Assembly: GCF_001375595.1 (NCBI RefSeq)
Contig: NZ_CVJQ01000001.1
Span: 186,001-250,000, forward strand
Origin: Phenylobacterium immobile (ATCC 35973)
GTDB taxonomy: Bacteria > Pseudomonadota > Alphaproteobacteria > Caulobacterales > Caulobacteraceae
DNA: 64,000 bases
Reading direction: 5' to 3'
Numbering within the stretch: the stretch's first letter is position 1; each line of letters opens with the position of its first letter. Position numbers and translations under genes: made by a program. The notes under the pieces are model-generated. The model did no database searches, was not told the DNA's origin, and was given only the letters and a program-made list of their open reading frames with translations. Positions 27,377 to 36,519 of the stretch are shown piece after piece.

Positions 27377-30300
27377 TCAATGAAAATCCCGGCTACGGAT
27401 GAGCCGGCCGGTCACGCGGTTGCGAATCTCCGGCGCGACCTGGTCGTCTCGCAGGCGCGACAGGTCCGCCGACAGGTCAGTGAAGCGCTCCGCCACCAGG
27501 TGGGTGACGCCTTCGGCGGTCTGGACCTTGCCGTGGACCACCAGGAAGGAGGCGCTCATCACCGTGCGCCGGTGGGCCTCGAAAGCGTCCTTCCAGATGA
27601 CGATGTTGGCGTTGGCGGTCTCGTCCTCGAGGGTCAGGAACACCACCCCCCTGGCCGTGCCCGGCCGCTGGCGCACCAGCACCAGGCCGCCGACCGAAGC
27701 CCGCCGGCCGTTGGGGACGCGCGTCAAAGCTTTCGCAGGCAAAACCCTCATGTCGGCCAGCTGCGGCCGGAAGAAGCTGATCGGGTGGGCCTTCAGCGAG
27801 AGGTGGGTGGTGCGATAGTCCTCGGCCACCTCCTGCGGCAGGCTCATGAAGGGCAGGGACACCTGCGCCTCCTTAGGGCTCTGGCCGGCCAGCAGAGATG
27901 AGGCGCGCTCCAGGGCCGCGCCCTTCACCGCCCACAGGGCCTCGCGGCGCGCAAGACCCAGCGAGCGGAAGGCGTCAGCCTCCGCCAACAACTCCAAGGC
28001 TCGTCGATGCAGGCCGGGGGTCTGGATGAAGGCTTCGATGGTCTCGGCGCCGGCCGTTCTGGCCTTCATGATGGCCGCGGCGTCGACATCCTTCAGCCCC
28101 TTGATCTGGCGCAGGCCCAGGCGCACCGCCTTCACCGCCCCCGGAAAGTCCTCCGGCCCCCGCGGCGCCAAGTCGTCCTCCAGGGCGCAGTCCCAGTCGC
28201 TGAACATCACGTCGGGAGGGCGCACCTCGACCCCATGGGCCACGGCGTCGCGGACCAGTTGGGCCGGCTGGTAGAACCCCATGGGCTGGCTGTTCAGCAA
28301 GGAGACGCAGAAGACGTCCGGCCGCCATCGCTTCACCCAGGCCGAGGCGTAGACCAGGAGCGCGAAGCTGATCGCGTGGCTCTCGGGGAAGCCGTAGGAG
28401 CCGAAGCCCTCGATCTGTTTGAAGCAACGCTGGATGAATTCGGGGTCGTAACCCCGCCGAGTCATGCCTTCGATGAACTTCTGCTCGTAGTCGCCGACAT
28501 TGCCCATGTGGCGGAAGGTGGCCATGGAGCGCCGCAGCCCATCGGCGTCCTCAGGCGTGAACTCGGCGGCGGTGATGGCGATGCGCATCGCCTGCTCCTG
28601 GAAGAGCGGGACGCCATAGGTCTTCTTCAGGATATCCTGCAACTCGTCTTGGGGAAACTCAGGCCCCGGCCGAGGATATTCCACCAGCGAGCGATCGGCC
28701 CGCCGCTTGAGGTAGGGATGGACCATGTCGCCTTGGATCGGGCCGGGGCGCACGATCGCCACCTCCACCACCAGGTCATAGAACTTTCTGGGCTTCAGCC
28801 TGGGCAGCATCGACATCTGCGCCCGGCTCTCCACCTGGAAGACGCCGATGGAGTCGGCCTTGCAGAGCATGTCGTAGACGGCCGGATCCTCCTGCGGGAT
28901 GTCGGCGATGTCGGCGATCCCGATGATGTCCAGGCTCTTGCGCAGCGCCGTCAGCATGCCCAGCGCCAGGATGTCGACCTTCATCAGGCCCAGTTCGTCG
29001 ATGTCGTCCTTGTCCCACTCGATGAAGGTGCGGTCGGCCATGGCGGCGTTGCCGATCGGCACGGTCTCGTCGAGGCGGCGCTTGGTCAGGACATAGCCGC
29101 CCACATGCTGGGACAGGTGGCGGGGGAAGTTGAGCAATTCGGTCGCCAGCGTCGTGGCCCGCCGAATCTCCGGACTGTCGGGATCAAGCCCCGCCTGGCG
29201 GATGTGGTCCTCGGGCAGGCTGGAGCCGAAGGAGCCCCAGACAGTGTTGGCGAGCGCGGCGGTGATGTCCTCGGTCAGGCCAAGCGCCTTGCCCACCTGG
29301 CGGATCGCCATGCGCGGCCGGTAGTGGATGACGGTGGCGACGATCGCCGCCCGCTCGCGGCTGTAGCGTCGATAGACGTACTGCATCACCCGTTCGCGCT
29401 CGGCGTGCTCGAAATCGACGTCGATGTCCGGTGGTTCGTTGCGGTTCTTGGAGATGAAGCGGGAGAACAGGAGGTCCTGGTCCTCCTTGGTCGGATCGAC
29501 CGCGGTCACCCCCAGGCAGAAGCAGACGCAGGAATTGGCCGCCGAGCCGCGGCCCTGGCACAGGATGGGCGGCTTGCCGTCATCAGGATGGCGCGCCCAA
29601 TCGACGATGTCGTGCACAGTCAGGAAGTAGTTGGCGTACTTCATCTCGCCGATGATCGCGAGCTCGCCGGCGACAAGGCGCTTCACCTTGTCCGGCACGC
29701 CCTTCGGATAGCGCCAGTCCGCGCCCGCCCAGGCTAGGTCCGTCAGGTGCTGGATCGCCGTCTTACCGAGCGGCACCGGCTCGTCGGGATATTCGTAGGA
29801 GAGTTGGCCAAGGTCGAAGCTGATGCGTCCGGCGATCTCGACGCTCCGCTCGACGGCGCCGGGAAACTTGGCGAAGAGCCGCGCCATTTCCGTCGGCGAC
29901 TTCAGGTGGCGCTCGGCGTTGGCGGCGAGGCGCAAGCCCGCCTCATGGATGGTGCAGTTCTCCCGAATGCAGGTGACCACGTCCTGCAGGCTCCGCCGCT
30001 CAGGGTGGTGGTAGAGGACGTCGTTGGTCGCGACCATCGGCGCCCGGTGCGCCTGGGCCAGCGCCGCCAGCTGCGACAGCCGCTTCAGGTCGCGCGCGCC
30101 ATACTGCCGCGACGCGACCAGCCAGACGTCCGGCAGGTCGTAGGCGATGGTCCGCAGGGCCTGGCTGAAGGCCTCGTCCAGCCGCGCGGGCGGTATGGCC
30201 AGGACCAGCTGGCCCTCGGCGTGGGCCAGGAAGTCGGTCCAGGTCAGATGGCACTCGCCCTTCTTCGCCGCGCGTTGACCAAGGGTGAGCAGTCGCGTCA

Positions 30301-30586
30301 GCCGGCCATACGCCTCCCGGTCAGAGGGATAGACGATCAGGCTGGGCGTTCCATCCATGAAGTCCAACCGGCAACCGGTGAGCGGGCGGACGGCGATCCC
30401 CGCATCGGTCTTGAGCTTGCGCGCCGCCGACCAGGCGCGGACCACCCCGGCCAGGGTGTTGCGATCGCAGACGCCGACGCCCTCGACGCCCAGGCGCGCG
30501 GCCTCGACGATCAGCTCCTTGGGATGGGAGGCGCCTTGCAGGAAAGAGAAGTTGCTGGCGGCCTGCAGCTCGACATAGCGGCTCAT
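27377..30586 (-). CDS. dnaE2: Error-prone DNA polymerase DnaE2
   Basis: A 1069-residue C-family polymerase used for translesion synthesis with ImuA and ImuB. An N-terminal PHP domain opens with [18 protein letters not shown]. The polymerase core has [20 protein letters not shown], which holds catalytic acidic residues, and [21 protein letters not shown] helix-hairpin-helix and an OB-fold ([13 protein letters not shown]) end the protein. The start ATG at 30586 overlaps the imuB stop by 4 bases, so the cassette is one operon under the LexA box at 32845. Length is normal. The long upstream frame is imuB shadow. Confidence 0.96.
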   Translation of the reverse strand: MSRYVELQAASNFSFLQGASHPKELIVEAARLGVEGVGVCDRNTLAGVVRAWSAARKLKTDAGIAVRPLTGCRLDFMDGTPSLIVYPSDREAYGRLTRLLTLGQRAAKKGECHLTWTDFLAHAEGQLVLAIPPARLDEAFSQALRTIAYDLPDVWLVASRQYGARDLKRLSQLAALAQAHRAPMVATNDVLYHHPERRSLQDVVTCIRENCTIHEAGLRLAANAERHLKSPTEMARLFAKFPGAVERSVEIAGRISFDLGQLSYEYPDEPVPLGKTAIQHLTDLAWAGADWRYPKGVPDKVKRLVAGELAIIGEMKYANYFLTVHDIVDWARHPDDGKPPILCQGRGSAANSCVCFCLGVTAVDPTKEDQDLLFSRFISKNRNEPPDIDVDFEHAERERVMQYVYRRYSRERAAIVATVIHYRPRMAIRQVGKALGLTEDITAALANTVWGSFGSSLPEDHIRQAGLDPDSPEIRRATTLATELLNFPRHLSQHVGGYVLTKRRLDETVPIGNAAMADRTFIEWDKDDIDELGLMKVDILALGMLTALRKSLDIIGIADIADIPQEDPAVYDMLCKADSIGVFQVESRAQMSMLPRLKPRKFYDLVVEVAIVRPGPIQGDMVHPYLKRRADRSLVEYPRPGPEFPQDELQDILKKTYGVPLFQEQAMRIAITAAEFTPEDADGLRRSMATFRHMGNVGDYEQKFIEGMTRRGYDPEFIQRCFKQIEGFGSYGFPESHAISFALLVYASAWVKRWRPDVFCVSLLNSQPMGFYQPAQLVRDAVAHGVEVRPPDVMFSDWDCALEDDLAPRGPEDFPGAVKAVRLGLRQIKGLKDVDAAAIMKARTAGAETIEAFIQTPGLHRRALELLAEADAFRSLGLARREALWAVKGAALERASSLLAGQSPKEAQVSLPFMSLPQEVAEDYRTTHLSLKAHPISFFRPQLADMRVLPAKALTRVPNGRRASVGGLVLVRQRPGTARGVVFLTLEDETANANIVIWKDAFEAHRRTVMSASFLVVHGKVQTAEGVTHLVAERFTDLSADLSRLRDDQVAPEIRNRVTGRLIRSRDFH

Positions 30587-32106
30587 CCGAACAGCCCGTG
30601 CATCCACCAGGGGCTGTCGGCCGCCACCCCGGCGCGGAACAGCCAGTAGCGGCCGCCGACCTGGTCCTCGACGCGGTAATAGTCGCGCACCTTGTCGACC
30701 CGGACATCGGCGATGTCGCCCTTCCACCACTCGTCGCCGATCCGCTCCGGCCCTTCGGCGCGCAGCACCCGGTGCAGCCGGCCACGCCAGCGGAACTGCA
30801 CGGGCGGATCGTCGGGCAGCAGCGCGGTGACCATCTCCAGCGGCTCAGGCCGGCGGAAAAGGCGCAAGGGGCGGGGGGTCTCAGCGTTCCACGGCGCGGC
30901 GTCCGCAGCCGGCGCCAGCGGCCGCGCCCGGCCGGACGCCAGCTCCGGCGCATGGCTCTCCACCGGGGCGGCCCGCCAGACGCGATCGGCGCCCAGGCGG
31001 TTGGTCAGCCGGTCGACCAGCGGACTCAAGCCTTCCTCGACCGAGGGCGCGCGGACGGCGTCCAGGCGCGTCTGGCGTCCGGACAGGGGCTCGACATCCA
31101 GAGCTTCCAGCGTCACGACCTCGACGCCGAAACCGGGATCGAGGGCCTCAAGCTTGGGGGCGATCAACTTGGCGATGCGCGCGGCGTCGCGGCCCGGCAG
31201 GGCCAGGCCCACGGCGGCGACCAGGGCCTGGCCATCCAGACGGTGGTAGGCGATCTCGAACCGCCGCCCCCCCCGCCCCTCGGCCTCCAGTCGCCGGCAC
31301 AGGACCGCGCAGATGTCGTGGGCGACGCGGGCCATGTCTTCCGGCGCGCTGATCGGTTCGGAGAAGGCCAGCCTGGCCACCCAGGACGAGGCCGGCCGCC
31401 GGAACACCAGGGCCTCCGTGGTGCGGCCCAGCGCCTGGTCCAGTCGCTCCAGGGTCGCCTGACCGAATCGGCGGGCGAGCGGCGCGCGCGGCAGGGCGAT
31501 CACCTGGCCGATGGTGCGCAGGCCCAGCCGGGCGATCTGGGCCGCGGCCTCCGGCTCGATCCGTAACGCCTGCGGCGGCAGGGGCGACAGCAGCTCCGCC
31601 TGGCCGCCCTCCTCGGCGATGATTTCGGAAGAACGTCCGTAGTGAGCCAGAGCCCAGGCCGCGCCGGGCGTATCGGCGATAGCGCAGCGGAACTTCAGGC
31701 CGTTGGCCGCCAGGCGCACGCGCAGGTCGCGGATCATCGCCGGTTCGTCCCGCCAGAGGTGGCTGACCCCGCTGATGTCCAGGAACAGGCCATCCGGCGC
31801 CTCGGTCGCCACGGCCGGCGAGAAGCGCACGCACCAGTCGCTGAGCGCCTTCAGCGCCAGGGCGTCGGCCTCAGGCTCCGCCTCGGCGGTGACCAGTTCC
31901 GGCGCCAGCGCCATGGCGTCGGTCGCCTTCTGCCCCGCATACAGGCCAAGCGCCGCAGCCGCCTTGTCGACCGCGGCGAGACGGCGGACGGCGCGTATCG
32001 TCTCGACCAGCGCAAACGGCCCTTCAGCCGGCGAGGCGGAGGGGTTGCGCCGACGCCAGTTTGCGATCGCCCAGCTGGGCGACCAGGCGCAGAGGATGCG
32101 TCCCAT
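30583..32106 (-). CDS. imuB: Y-family polymerase-like protein ImuB
   Basis: A 507-residue protein related to Y-family polymerases, the bridge of the ImuA-ImuB-DnaE2 mutasome. It begins [14 protein letters not shown], which resembles the usual ImuB N terminus, and carries [17 protein letters not shown]. The acidic pair needed for catalysis in true Y-polymerases is not seen at the N terminus, as expected for ImuB, which does not polymerise. The C-terminal part holds the sliding-clamp interaction region in this family. The start at 32106 lies 83 bases inside imuA. Confidence 0.92.
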   Translation of the reverse strand: MGRILCAWSPSWAIANWRRRNPSASPAEGPFALVETIRAVRRLAAVDKAAAALGLYAGQKATDAMALAPELVTAEAEPEADALALKALSDWCVRFSPAVATEAPDGLFLDISGVSHLWRDEPAMIRDLRVRLAANGLKFRCAIADTPGAAWALAHYGRSSEIIAEEGGQAELLSPLPPQALRIEPEAAAQIARLGLRTIGQVIALPRAPLARRFGQATLERLDQALGRTTEALVFRRPASSWVARLAFSEPISAPEDMARVAHDICAVLCRRLEAEGRGGRRFEIAYHRLDGQALVAAVGLALPGRDAARIAKLIAPKLEALDPGFGVEVVTLEALDVEPLSGRQTRLDAVRAPSVEEGLSPLVDRLTNRLGADRVWRAAPVESHAPELASGRARPLAPAADAAPWNAETPRPLRLFRRPEPLEMVTALLPDDPPVQFRWRGRLHRVLRAEGPERIGDEWWKGDIADVRVDKVRDYYRVEDQVGGRYWLFRAGVAADSPWWMHGLFG

Positions 32107-32827
32107 CTTCGATCTCCAGACTGTAGGCCTGCGCCGCTTCGAACAGCCACGATCCCGTCCGCCCGCCCCGGCAGCGCTCCAGCGAAGCCCGCCAGCGTGG
32201 CGCGCCCAGGCCAAATTCTCCGGCAGGGGGCTGGGACGGCTCGGGCGTGACGCGCCAGCGGGTCGCCGCGGTGGAGCCGCTCGCCTCGCGCGGCCCGCCG
32301 CCGCCATAGGGCCTTCGGCGAATGACAAAACCGGTCGCGCCGCGCCGCTCGCAGGCCAGCTGCAGCCGGCGGCCGGCGGTCAGGTCGACGGCGTCGATCT
32401 CGCCGAAGACGGCGCTGACGCCGAGCGTCGTGAGCGCGTCCTCCATCACCGCCAGCGCCTCGGCCTCGTCGCGGGCGCAGACCTGGATCAGCCGATCCGG
32501 CGGAAAGCCCAGGCCCAGCAGTCCCGGCGCATGCAGGTCGTCGCGGCGCATCACCCACACCGCCTGGCCGCGCGCGGCCAGGGGCGCGGCCATCAGGGCG
32601 GCGAAGGCGGCGGGCGCGGCGGCGGTCTCGATCTCCATCCCCTCGCCCAACAGCTCGTGCCAGCGGCCCAGCGGTAAGCCGCCGCCCGGCAGGCAGGCGT
32701 CGATGCGGCGATCGCCGAAGGGCAGGGATTCAGAGTCCGCCTGTCCGCCCGTTTCCAGGGCGGTGATCTTCGCCTGCAAGGCGGCGAGACGCGCCGACAC
32801 GCCCGCCGGGGGGCGAAAATCGGACAT
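32024..32827 (-). CDS. imuA: SOS mutagenesis protein ImuA
   Basis: A 267-residue RecA/SulA-like protein, first gene of the SOS mutagenesis cassette. It has GDRRIDACLPGGGLPLGRWH near residues 38-57 and AVWVMRRDDLHAPGLLGLG, matching ImuA. The Walker A motif of RecA is degenerate, as in the family. Its 3' end overlaps imuB by 83 bases. The start ATG at 32827 lies 17 bases downstream of a perfect LexA box, so DNA damage should induce the operon. The ImuA-ImuB-DnaE2 set replaces Pol V in Caulobacter and many other bacteria. Confidence 0.92.
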   Translation of the reverse strand: MSDFRPPAGVSARLAALQAKITALETGGQADSESLPFGDRRIDACLPGGGLPLGRWHELLGEGMEIETAAAPAAFAALMAAPLAARGQAVWVMRRDDLHAPGLLGLGFPPDRLIQVCARDEAEALAVMEDALTTLGVSAVFGEIDAVDLTAGRRLQLACERRGATGFVIRRRPYGGGGPREASGSTAATRWRVTPEPSQPPAGEFGLGAPRWRASLERCRGGRTGSWLFEAAQAYSLEIEDGTHPLRLVAQLGDRKLASAQPLRLAG

Positions 32828-32844
32828 GGCTTAAGACTCCGTTA

Positions 32845-32859
32845 GTTCTTATTTTGTTC
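32845..32859 (-). promoter_or_regulatory. LexA (SOS) box of imuA-imuB-dnaE2
   Basis: GTTCTTATTTTGTTC, a perfect GTTC-N7-GTTC, lies 17 bases upstream of the imuA start. SOS control of this cassette through such a box is established in Caulobacter. Confidence 0.92.
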
Positions 32860-32975
32860 TAGGCGCGACGACGAGGGAGTCAACCGCGCCGTTCCGCCAA
32901 TCCCGGACGTCGCCGCATCGCGCCGAACTGATTCCCATGAGGCGCGTTCGAGTCCCGGATCATCCGGAGACACCC

Positions 32976-33869
32976 ATGGCTACCCGCCCGACCTGGCAAG
33001 GCTACCTGCGCTTGAGCCTCGTGAGCTGCCCCGTCGCGCTCTACACGGCCACCTCGCGTAGCGGCGAGGTGCACTTCAACATGCTGCACAAGGACACCCA
33101 CAACCGGATCAAGATGATCCCCACCGATCCGGAGAGCGGGCCGGTCGACCGGGCCGACATCGTCAAGGGCTACGAGATCGAGAAAGGCCGCTACGTCGTC
33201 GTCACTGACGATGAGATCAAGAACGTCCGCCTGGAGACCACCCGCACCCTCGACATCGAGACCTTCGTCGACGAGGAGGAGATCGATCGTCTCTATTGGA
33301 ACGACCCTTACTTCCTCGCGCCCGACGGCGAGATGGCGGTCGAAGCCTTCTCGGTGATCCGAGAGGCGATGAAGTCAGCCGGCAAGATCGCGCTCGGCCG
33401 CCTTGTCATGCACCAGCGTGAGCGGCTGATCGCGCTGGAGCCCAAGGACCGCGGGATTCTCGCCTACACCATCCGCGCCAAGCGCGAGGTGCGTGACGTC
33501 GACGAGATCTTCGGCCACATCCCCGCGTCTAAGCCGCCCGCGGCGATGGTCGATATCGCCGCCAAGATCATCAGCCAGCAGGAAGGGCCCTTCGATCCTT
33601 CGAAGTTCAATGATCGCTACGAGGACGCCCTGCGCGCCCTGATCCAGGAAAAGGAGAAGGGCAAGAAGATCACCAAGCCGGCCGAACCCCAGGAGGCTGA
33701 GGTCATCGACCTGATGGAGGCCCTCAAGCGCAGCCTGGGTCAGACCGGGGGCGAGCGGCGCAAGCCCGCCGGCAAGACCGCTGCGGCTCGCAAGGCGCCA
33801 GCGGCCAAGGCGCCCGCCAAAACGCCCCCGCCGACGACGAAAAAAGCCCCGACCAAAAAGCGGGCCTGA
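32976..33869 (+). CDS. ku: Non-homologous end-joining protein Ku
   Basis: A 297-residue bacterial Ku, which binds DNA ends as a homodimer and recruits LigD. The N terminus TWQGYLRLSLVSCPVALYTA is the family signature, with GYEIEKGRYVVVTDDEI following. The core ends near residue 260, and a Lys/Ala/Pro-rich tail (KAPAKTPPPTTKKAPTKKRA) follows, typical for DNA contact. I chose ATG at 32976; an in-frame ATG 13 codons upstream has no ribosome site. It diverges from imuA, and LigD lies 2.7 kb away on the other strand. Confidence 0.96.
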   Translation: MATRPTWQGYLRLSLVSCPVALYTATSRSGEVHFNMLHKDTHNRIKMIPTDPESGPVDRADIVKGYEIEKGRYVVVTDDEIKNVRLETTRTLDIETFVDEEEIDRLYWNDPYFLAPDGEMAVEAFSVIREAMKSAGKIALGRLVMHQRERLIALEPKDRGILAYTIRAKREVRDVDEIFGHIPASKPPAAMVDIAAKIISQQEGPFDPSKFNDRYEDALRALIQEKEKGKKITKPAEPQEAEVIDLMEALKRSLGQTGGERRKPAGKTAAARKAPAAKAPAKTPPPTTKKAPTKKRA

Positions 33870-34008
33870 CCGCCAAAAGACACAGTCAAGCTCTGGTTAA
33901 GCTTGCTAATCTGCGGCGGCTTGACGCAATCTTCTCCGGCTCAGCTTGCCTTTCCGCCGCAGAGTCGCGATTTTCGCGGCGCTGCGGGGGCAGCGGTCGG
34001 GGATATGT

Positions 34009-34575
34009 ATGCAAACGAACATTGGGCGGCGCGATGCGCTGCGATGGGCGGGCGCGGCTGCGCTGGCGACGGTAGGCGCGGGCGTCGCCCATCCTGCCTC
34101 GGCTTTTGGGCTCGACATCTGGGAGCCCCGGCGGGCTTTCCTACATAACCTCCATACCGGCGAAAAGTTCACCGAGGTCTATTTCGCCAACGGATCCTAC
34201 ATTCCCGGCGCCATGGCCTCGGCGATGAAGGTCCTTCGAGACTGGCGCAACGGCGCCCAGCATTTCATGGATCCGAAACTGTTCGACGCGCTGCATGCGA
34301 TCCAGCTTCGCCTCGACACCCGCGAGCCGTTCCAGATCATCTCCGGCTACCGCTCACCCGCGACCAACGCCAAGCTCGCCGCCCGTAGCGGTCAGGTCGC
34401 CGAACACAGCCAGCACACCCAGGGCAAGGCCGTGGACGTCCGCATCCAAGGCGTCGACCTTCGCAACGTGAAGAAGGCCGCCCTCGACGTTTCCGCCGGC
34501 GGTGTCGGCTTCTATCCGCAATCCAACTTCGTCCACGTCGACACCGGCCGCGTACGCCAATGGAGCGGTTCTTAA
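34009..34575 (+). CDS. DUF882 (YcbK-type) M15-like peptidase with Tat signal
   Basis: A 188-residue exported protein. The N terminus IGRRDALRWAGAAALATVG is a twin-arginine signal, cut near PASAF. The conserved core has FQIISGYRSPATNAKLA, HSQHTQGKAVDVRI (His-X6-Asp type zinc site) and SNFVHVDTGRVRQW. This is the DUF882/YcbK family, related to M15 D,D-carboxypeptidases and MepK murein endopeptidase. The role is likely cell-wall crosslink cleavage. ATG at 34009 is chosen over an upstream TTG because it opens the Tat signal. Peptidoglycan enzymes follow on the other strand. Confidence 0.88.
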   Translation: MQTNIGRRDALRWAGAAALATVGAGVAHPASAFGLDIWEPRRAFLHNLHTGEKFTEVYFANGSYIPGAMASAMKVLRDWRNGAQHFMDPKLFDALHAIQLRLDTREPFQIISGYRSPATNAKLAARSGQVAEHSQHTQGKAVDVRIQGVDLRNVKKAALDVSAGGVGFYPQSNFVHVDTGRVRQWSGS

Positions 34576-34579
34576 CGCG

Positions 34580-34918
34580 CTAGACGATCGGCTCGTCGCT
34601 CGACGCGGTCGCGCCCGAGTCCGAGCCCACCGGCTCTTCATCCGGCTCCATCGTCGTCATGCCCACCGCCGCGGCGTCTTCGGCCACACGGTCGTCGATC
34701 GGCGCGGGCGGGGCCGGCGCAGCCTTGGGCGGTTCAGCTGGCGCGGCGGCCACGGCGGCTGGCGGCGGCGCAGCGCCTGGGTCCTCCGGCGCATAGATCG
34801 GCGCCGAATATTCCAGCCGCTCGTCGTTGTGGCCCCGCTTCCAGGGCTCATATTTCAGCAAGGCCATCGCCGTCAGGATGATCAGGCCAAAGCCGGCGAT
34901 CAGGACAAAGATCCGCAT
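34580..34918 (-). CDS. Small single-span membrane protein, unknown
   Basis: A 112-residue protein with an N-terminal membrane anchor (IFVLIAGFGLIILTAMALL, about 3-21). A Pro/Ala-rich, probably disordered exported tail of 90 residues ends in an acidic run. I recognise no family. It starts 3 bases after the stop of the L,D-transpeptidase gene on the same strand, so the two form an operon. A tether or partner role for the transpeptidase is only a guess. It converges with the DUF882 gene, leaving a 4-base gap. Confidence 0.65.
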   Translation of the reverse strand: MRIFVLIAGFGLIILTAMALLKYEPWKRGHNDERLEYSAPIYAPEDPGAAPPPAAVAAAPAEPPKAAPAPPAPIDDRVAEDAAAVGMTTMEPDEEPVGSDSGATASSDEPIV

Positions 34919-34921
34919 GGC

Positions 34922-36376
34922 CTAGACTTGGGCCCCGGACGCCACGACGCCTACCTTCTGCAGAAGCTGCCGGTCCCAATCATAGGGGTCGCTTCGGAAG
35001 TGCATCTGGCCATCCGCCCCGGCGAAGGCGGTCCAGTAGAAGATGAAGACCGGCGTCTCCTGCGGGAGCTGCGCGCGCACGGTCTTGCCGGAGGCCAAGG
35101 TCTCCTCGATCTTCTCCGGCGTCCACACCGGGTCACCTTCCAGCAGGGCGCGGGCGAGCTCAGCGGGCTTTTCAATGCGCACGCAGCCGTGGCTGGCCTG
35201 GCGGCTGATGCGATCAAATCCGCCGCGTGACGGCGTATCGTGCAGATAGACGGCATAGTCATTGGCGAAGTCGAACTTGAACCGGCCGAGCGCGCTCATG
35301 TCGCCGGCGCGCTGCTGCAGTCGGCTGCCGCCCCCCTCGGTCTTGATCACGACAAAGCCATTGCGCGACAAATAGCCCGGATTGGCGCGCTCCTTGGGCC
35401 ACAGCTCCTTGGTGGCGATCGACGTCGGCACATTCCACGGCGGGTTGATCACCACGCTGTGGATGTTCGACCACAGCATCGGCGTCTCATCGCCCGGCCG
35501 GCCGGAAACCGCCTTCATCGACAACACCGGCGCGTCGTCTCGGAACAGGGTGACGATCGCCGCGCCGGAGTTCACCTGAACCCGCGTCGCCGGCATCTGC
35601 CGCGGCAACCAGCGCCAACGCTCCATATTGGCGACGATCTGCAGGATGCGCTGGCCGATCGGCTGGTTGAGCGCGGCCAGCGTCGGGGCGTCGGCCACGC
35701 CGTCGCCGCGGAAGCCAAATCGGCGCTGGGCGCGCACCAGGGCGTCCTGCAGGGGCTGGTCGAACTGATCTGAGCCCCCAACGATCTTGTCGTCTTCGGC
35801 GGCCAGCCGCTTGCGCAGAGCCGCGACACGCGCGCCGCGCTCACCCAGACCGAAATTCGGCCCCTCGGGCACCATCGGCCAAGGGGCGGATTTGGCCATG
35901 GCTCGGTAGCGAGCCAGACTGCGGCGCAACGCGTGGTAGCCTGAATAGGTCGGCGGCTGCTTGTCGAGGAAGGCCTGCAACCGGTCCTCGCTGACCGCTT
36001 GGGCCAGGTCCGACCGGGCGTCATAGAGCGCCGGGCGCACGCCCCACAGGCTAGGGAAAGCGTCAGGCGTAAGGCGGCCGACGCGGACGTCCTTGGCGTA
36101 GCGCGCAAGCGCCGCGGTCAGGGTCGTCATCTGCGTAGCGTTCAGGCTGGAGGCCTCGGTCGGGAAATCCGCGGACAGATAGTCGCGCGGCTTCAGCCCT
36201 TGCAGGTCGGCGTCGCCCAGGACCTTCAGGGCCACCGCGATCTGGCCCCTGCTGAGCTCCGGGATCGAGACGAGCGCGTAGGGGATCGGAGCTACGGGCA
36301 GGGCGGTCTGCGCATGCGCGAGGCCGGCGCCGAAGCTCAGTGCGCCGCCGACCAGAACCCCGCGTCTTGAAAACAT
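34922..36376 (-). CDS. L,D-transpeptidase of YcbB (LdtD) type
   Basis: A 484-residue periplasmic enzyme with a signal peptide (MFSRRGVLVGGALSFGAGLA, cut after AHA near residue 22). A scaffold domain is followed by a peptidoglycan-binding helical stretch (LVRAQRRFGFRGDGVADAPT, about 210-235). The YkuD catalytic domain carries SHGCVR with Cys398 as nucleophile and His396. It makes 3-3 crosslinks between peptidoglycan stems, as YcbB does. Length and domain order match YcbB rather than short YkuD enzymes. It is first in a two-gene operon with the small membrane protein. Confidence 0.9.
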   Translation of the reverse strand: MFSRRGVLVGGALSFGAGLAHAQTALPVAPIPYALVSIPELSRGQIAVALKVLGDADLQGLKPRDYLSADFPTEASSLNATQMTTLTAALARYAKDVRVGRLTPDAFPSLWGVRPALYDARSDLAQAVSEDRLQAFLDKQPPTYSGYHALRRSLARYRAMAKSAPWPMVPEGPNFGLGERGARVAALRKRLAAEDDKIVGGSDQFDQPLQDALVRAQRRFGFRGDGVADAPTLAALNQPIGQRILQIVANMERWRWLPRQMPATRVQVNSGAAIVTLFRDDAPVLSMKAVSGRPGDETPMLWSNIHSVVINPPWNVPTSIATKELWPKERANPGYLSRNGFVVIKTEGGGSRLQQRAGDMSALGRFKFDFANDYAVYLHDTPSRGGFDRISRQASHGCVRIEKPAELARALLEGDPVWTPEKIEETLASGKTVRAQLPQETPVFIFYWTAFAGADGQMHFRSDPYDWDRQLLQKVGVVASGAQV

Positions 36377-36519
36377 CTTACGATCTCTTTCGGCCCCAAC
36401 CCTTGGACAACGCCGAAGCGGGACATTGGTCGCGAGCCTAGACCACCTTCACGGGCAGCGGAATCGCACATTCCGTTTCGCGTTGTGAATTGGCCACAGG
36501 CTGTGGCCTCTCAAGGACT

